From positions 1 to 21,050 of the forward strand of contig CAZLTN010000095.1 of the NCBI GenBank assembly GCA_964562455.1: a stretch of 21,050 nt of DNA, given 5' to 3'. Below the pieces are notes generated by a model that was given only the letters and a program-made list of their open reading frames with translations, was not told the origin of the DNA and made no database searches. How positions within the stretch are numbered: the stretch's first letter is position 1; the number at the start of each line of letters is the position of its first letter. The position numbers were made by a program, and so were the translations under genes. Shown here piece after piece: positions 18,111 to 21,050 of the stretch. This DNA is from Ravibacter sp964562455 (GTDB taxonomy: Bacteria > Bacteroidota > Bacteroidia > Cytophagales > Spirosomataceae).

Positions 18111-18138
18111 AATACCAAGCCATTTACCTTTATTGCTG

Positions 18139-19161
18139 ATGACTAACAGAAGAGAATTTATAAAACAAGTCTCCGCAGCCGGCCTTTTGGCAGGAGCACC
18201 GGGCATCTGGCCGGTTACGGACTCAGCCGAAAATCCGAAAATATGGGCCGGATTATTGCACATGTCTTTCAACTTCGCGGCGGGAATTCACAAATACGGC
18301 GGGCTGCGGACAGAGTTTGAGCCCGTTCAGGCGGTTTGGGACGATGCCATCAGGCACATGGCGAAAAATGGCTTTAACACCGTAGTAATCAACGTAGAGG
18401 ATCATATACTTTGGGAAAGCCACCCGGAAATTGCCGTCAAGAATGCCTGGACCAAAGACAGGTTGAGGAAGGAACTGGCGAAGATCCGCGCGCTGGGAAT
18501 GGAACCGGTGCCATTGCTTAACTTCTCTACCGCTCATGACGCCTGGCTAAAGGAATACGAACGGATGGTTTCGAGTAAAAAATACAGGGAGGTATGCAAG
18601 AACATAATAGAGGAGGTAATTGATGTATTTGACAAGCCGAAATTTTTTCACCTGGGAATGGATGAGGAAACGGCCGAGCACCAAAGCAGGTTTGATTACG
18701 TGGTCGTAAGAAAGAATGACCTGTGGTGGAGCGACTTTTATTTTCTTATCGGCGAAGTTATGCGGGGAGGAGCCCGGCCATGGGTATGGTCTGATTATTA
18801 CTGGCATCATCCCGAGACATTTCTTCAGAAAATGCCCAGATCGGTCCTTCAGAGCAATTGGTACTACCAAGGCGAATTTGACCTGGATAAGCTGAAAAAC
18901 CCGGTCCGGACGAGGGTGCATACCTACATCGATCTTGAATCGCATGGATATGACCAGGTGCCTACCTCCAGCAACGACCAGGGAATCACGACCGGTATCG
19001 GCAATACCGTCAGGTTTTGCGCAAAGCATATCGACGATTCCCGGTTGAAAGGCTTTTTACAGACATTCTGGAAGCCGACAACGGAAGAATACCGCGGGCT
19101 CATAACGGAAGGTATCGAGCTGATGGGTAATGCCAGGAAGTGGTATATCCAAAATCATTGA
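18139..19161 (+). CDS. Tat-exported GH20-like TIM-barrel glycoside hydrolase
   Basis: This protein is probably a periplasmic carbohydrate-active enzyme. The ATG at 18139 gives 340 aa and a twin-arginine signal (TNRREFIKQVSAAGLLAGAP, residues 2-21) with no lipobox; the TTG at 18133 only adds two residues. The mature part reads as a (beta/alpha)8 barrel: NGFNTVVINVEDHILWES (about 77-94), LGMEPVPLLNFS, then KFFHLGMDEET (168-178), which matches the GH20 H-x-G-x-D-E catalytic motif (His171, Asp175, Glu176). WVWSDYYWHHPE (215-226) fits a later active-site strand. GH20 enzymes are exo-beta-N-acetylhexosaminidases using substrate-assisted catalysis. At 340 aa it lacks the extra domains of classical GH20 enzymes, so the assignment is to a GH20-like clan member, not to a proven activity. 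It follows the SusD gene closely. Confidence 0.75.
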   Translation: MTNRREFIKQVSAAGLLAGAPGIWPVTDSAENPKIWAGLLHMSFNFAAGIHKYGGLRTEFEPVQAVWDDAIRHMAKNGFNTVVINVEDHILWESHPEIAVKNAWTKDRLRKELAKIRALGMEPVPLLNFSTAHDAWLKEYERMVSSKKYREVCKNIIEEVIDVFDKPKFFHLGMDEETAEHQSRFDYVVVRKNDLWWSDFYFLIGEVMRGGARPWVWSDYYWHHPETFLQKMPRSVLQSNWYYQGEFDLDKLKNPVRTRVHTYIDLESHGYDQVPTSSNDQGITTGIGNTVRFCAKHIDDSRLKGFLQTFWKPTTEEYRGLITEGIELMGNARKWYIQNH

Positions 19162-19191
19162 CAATTCACAATTATCACTACCAATCAAAAA

Positions 19192-20238
19192 ATGAGCGTA
19201 AAAGAAACAGGCGTAAGTTATTACGGCCTCAGCTACCCGGAACATGCCGAACGTGATTTCAGGGAAATGATCGATCACAACTGCAATGCAGTGATCCTGG
19301 CCTTATCGGAATTCGATATCGATTTCTGGTTTCCAAATATTGTCGAAATCACCAAAGTTGCAAAAGGGCTTGGACTGAAAGTCTACCTCGATACCTGGGG
19401 CATCGGTAAGTGGTTTGGCGGGGAACCGCCCAGTATTTTTCTTACCAACAACCCGCGAAACCGCCAGGTATCGGCTTTTACCGGGGAAATGCTGCCGGCC
19501 GTGTGTTTCAACACCAAAGCATTCCGCGATTACTTTTACGCGATCTGCGAAAAGCTGGCCACCTATGTCGATGCCGACGGTTTCTTCTGGGACGAGCCTC
19601 ATTACGCGCTTCCGAAAAGCTATGCATCTATCACGGGCGGCGCCGGTGACGACTGGGCCTGCAGGTGCCCGGTTTGTATGAAAAAATTCGAGGAGCAATA
19701 CGGGTACGAAATGCCGAAAATCCTGACCCGGGAGGTGATCGAGTTCCGCGAAAACGGCGCATTGGATATTCTCGCGACAGCATCGGATATCATCAAGCAG
19801 ATACGGCCCGCCAGCAAGATCGTTTGCTGCGTCCACGCGACGATCAACAACTACTATGTAAAGGAAAACCGGGGCTATGACAACTGGGATAAAGTAGCAA
19901 AAGTGAATTCGTTCGACGTGTTCAGCACAACCATTCTGAGTTATCGTCTTCCCCGCAGCTATTTCAGGTCCATTACCCAACAAACCGTCGATGTGGCGCA
20001 GAAATACGGGAAAGGGTCTCAGCGCTGGCTGATGAACTATTACCAGGAGCCCGACGATATTTCCGAAATCAAGGAAATAACACACCTTTATGCGGATATG
20101 GGCGTGGAGAGCCTGTTCGCCTGGACATACCGCGGCGGGCACGGAACGGTGCTGGCAGCGCCCCATGCACTCGAAATGTGGGACATGCTGGGTGAGGCCT
20201 ACGGGGAGGTACTGGCAAAAGAATATCGAATCAAATAA
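19192..20238 (+). CDS. Cytoplasmic TIM-barrel protein, glycoside-hydrolase-like, function unknown
   Basis: This 348-aa protein has no signal peptide. I do not recognise a named family. The alternating pattern looks like a TIM barrel: NCNAVILALSEFDIDFWFPN (30-49), GLGLKVYLDTWG (59-70), DADGFFWDEPHY (127-138), then IVCCVHATINNYYV, FDVFSTTILSY and GVESLFAWTYRGGHG (304-318). Asp134/Glu135 in WDEPH at a strand end are likely catalytic acids. A cysteine cluster, CRCPVC (Cys157, Cys159, Cys162) followed by MKKFEEQYG, resembles the C-x-C-x2-C-x3-F motif I recall from GHL/DUF-type glycosidase-like barrels. It sits between the GH20-like gene and the SIS gene with gaps of 30 and 13 bp, which suggests it acts on the imported, partly degraded sugar. 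An epimerase or lyase role cannot be excluded. Confidence 0.7.
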   Translation: MSVKETGVSYYGLSYPEHAERDFREMIDHNCNAVILALSEFDIDFWFPNIVEITKVAKGLGLKVYLDTWGIGKWFGGEPPSIFLTNNPRNRQVSAFTGEMLPAVCFNTKAFRDYFYAICEKLATYVDADGFFWDEPHYALPKSYASITGGAGDDWACRCPVCMKKFEEQYGYEMPKILTREVIEFRENGALDILATASDIIKQIRPASKIVCCVHATINNYYVKENRGYDNWDKVAKVNSFDVFSTTILSYRLPRSYFRSITQQTVDVAQKYGKGSQRWLMNYYQEPDDISEIKEITHLYADMGVESLFAWTYRGGHGTVLAAPHALEMWDMLGEAYGEVLAKEYRIK

Positions 20239-20251
20239 ACCGGAATTACAA

Positions 20252-21049
20252 ATGGAAAATAATGATCTGGGCTACCTGGGCCAGGTGATAGCCGCTTTGC
20301 AGAAAGTAGAAACGCACCAGGCCGAAAACATCGAAAAAGCAGCTGAGCTGATGGCCGGCGCAATAGAAAAAGACGAGCTCATCCATGTATACGGGGGTGG
20401 CGGCCATACCACCCTGGTGATGGGCGAGGTATTCTTCCGGGCCGGCGGACTGGCCAATATCAATCCAGTGATGGAGCCGGGCCTGTCGGTATTCAACCAG
20501 GCCCTTAAGTACCTGGAACTGGAACGTACAGTCAACTACGGTAGGAGCATCGTCAAGTACTTCAGGATAAAAAAAGGAGAGGTACTGATCATTTTTCACA
20601 ATATCGGCATAAACGCGGCCACCATCGACGCAGCGATGGAAGCAAAAGAAGCAGGCGCTAAGATTATCGCGGTCAGTTCGTCGTTCTGGCAGAATGAGAT
20701 GCCCGAAGACCATTTCATCAGACACCCCAACAAAAAGAACCTGTTTGACTATGCCGACGTGTGCATCGACGACTACAACCCGGTCGGAGATGCAGCAGTA
20801 CAGGTCCCGGGTTTTGATACGCCGATAGCGCCGCTGTCGAATATCGTGGACTTTTACATCGCACACAGACTGGAGATCGCAACGGTAAAAAAATGTGTAG
20901 AAAGAGGCATAACCCCTCCCGTATGGTCGAGCGCCAATGCCCCCGGCGGAGATGAAATCAATGCCCGGTTTGTGGAAAAATATTTACCCAGGGTCAATCG
21001 AGTAGGCAAAGGGAATCACACCCTAAGCCTCTCACAGAACCGTGCGTGA
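20252..21049 (+). CDS. SIS-domain phosphosugar-binding protein (UPF0309-like), 3' end replaced by intron sequence
   Basis: The ATG at 20252 (MENNDLGYLG) gives 265 aa; the frame is open further upstream, but that part overlaps the previous gene in another frame. The sequence aligns by eye with the UPF0309/YfeU SIS family: IHVYGGGGHTT (44-54), FFRAGGL (61-67), NPVMEPGLSVF, a phosphosugar loop HNIGIN (116-121), RHPNKK (157-162), GDAAV (179-183), and PPVWSSANAPGGDE (222-235). SIS proteins isomerise or bind phosphosugars in the cytoplasm. The loop is usually S-N-S-G in this family; here it is H-N-I-G, so both hydroxyl residues are missing. Residues 251-265 (VGKGNHTLSLSQNRA) come from the antisense of a group II intron, not from native gene sequence. 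The core fold appears complete, so the protein may still work. Confidence 0.85.
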   Translation: MENNDLGYLGQVIAALQKVETHQAENIEKAAELMAGAIEKDELIHVYGGGGHTTLVMGEVFFRAGGLANINPVMEPGLSVFNQALKYLELERTVNYGRSIVKYFRIKKGEVLIIFHNIGINAATIDAAMEAKEAGAKIIAVSSSFWQNEMPEDHFIRHPNKKNLFDYADVCIDDYNPVGDAAVQVPGFDTPIAPLSNIVDFYIAHRLEIATVKKCVERGITPPVWSSANAPGGDEINARFVEKYLPRVNRVGKGNHTLSLSQNRA

Positions 21050-21050
21050 A
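21002..21050 (-). mobile_element. Group II intron, 3' end (part of domain V and domain VI), cut by window edge
   Basis: On the minus strand the window edge starts with TTCACGCACGGTTC (21050 to 21037), which matches the last 14 bases of a typical bacterial group II intron domain V, ending ACGGTTC. A short linker TGTGA follows. Next comes a hairpin that fits domain VI: AGGC (21031 to 21028) with GCCT (21007 to 21004), and AGGG with TCCCT, around a small loop. The sequence then reads AC, the usual intron 3' end (AY), near 21002. The intron body and its reverse transcriptase gene would lie right of the window, with the intron antisense to the SIS gene. The call rests on remembered consensus, not on a search. 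Confidence 0.72.

Noticed and set aside
19303..20166. Minus-strand ORF of 287 codons
   Set aside because: It mirrors the TIM-barrel gene, shows no domain-like pattern and has no room for independent signals.
20090..20251. Upstream extension of the SIS frame to an ATG at 20090
   Set aside because: This part overlaps the TIM-barrel gene out of frame and has no SIS similarity; the ATG at 20252 fits the family start.

Overview
The window reads as chromosome of a Bacteroidota (Bacteroidetes) bacterium. It holds three consecutive SusC/SusD-type outer-membrane glycan-uptake pairs, FecI/FecR-type regulators, a TonB-dependent receptor with an N-terminal STN signalling domain, lipoproteins with acidic residues after the lipid Cys, and weak or absent Shine-Dalgarno sequences. 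A free-living, Cytophagales- or Sphingobacteriales-like glycan degrader is my inference; no rRNA or other taxonomic marker is present.

Layout. (1) 1-4528: a SusC-like receptor cut by the left window edge, and its SusD-like lipoprotein, closed by a rho-independent terminator at 4554-4589. (2) 4850-9940: a second SusC/SusD pair without an STN domain. Its SusD gene carries a perfect, in-frame, 528-bp head-to-tail duplication, so the protein is 677 aa instead of about 501. A long bidirectional terminator at 9954-10000 separates it from a convergent AraC-family regulator on the minus strand (9991-10917). (3) 11186-12980: an ECF sigma factor and a FecR-like anti-sigma factor. (4) 12980-13331: a structured spacer with two copies of a GATCCCGACGG-type palindrome bracketing about 4.3 tandem copies of a 20-22 bp repeat, then two further hairpins. 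(5) 13332-21049: a SusC with STN domain, a SusD, a Tat-exported GH20-like TIM-barrel enzyme, a cytoplasmic TIM-barrel protein of unknown function and a SIS-domain phosphosugar-binding protein, all on the plus strand with gaps of 13-30 bp. (6) The last ~49 bases match, on the minus strand, the 3' end of a group II intron (end of domain V plus domain VI). The intron sits antisense in the last codons of the SIS gene.

How they may work together. Sigma factor, FecR and STN-type SusC form a FecIRA-like trans-envelope signalling chain. The receptor senses its glycan, signals through FecR and releases the sigma factor to drive the uptake operon. The operon would import a glycan across the outer membrane (SusC/D), cleave it in the periplasm (GH20-like enzyme), and process the product in the cytoplasm (second TIM barrel, SIS protein). 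The substrate cannot be read from sequence; the GH20-like and SIS proteins hint at an amino-sugar-containing glycan, which is only a guess. The most unusual items are the SusD tandem duplication, the intron remnant at the SIS gene end and the small uncharacterised catabolic module.
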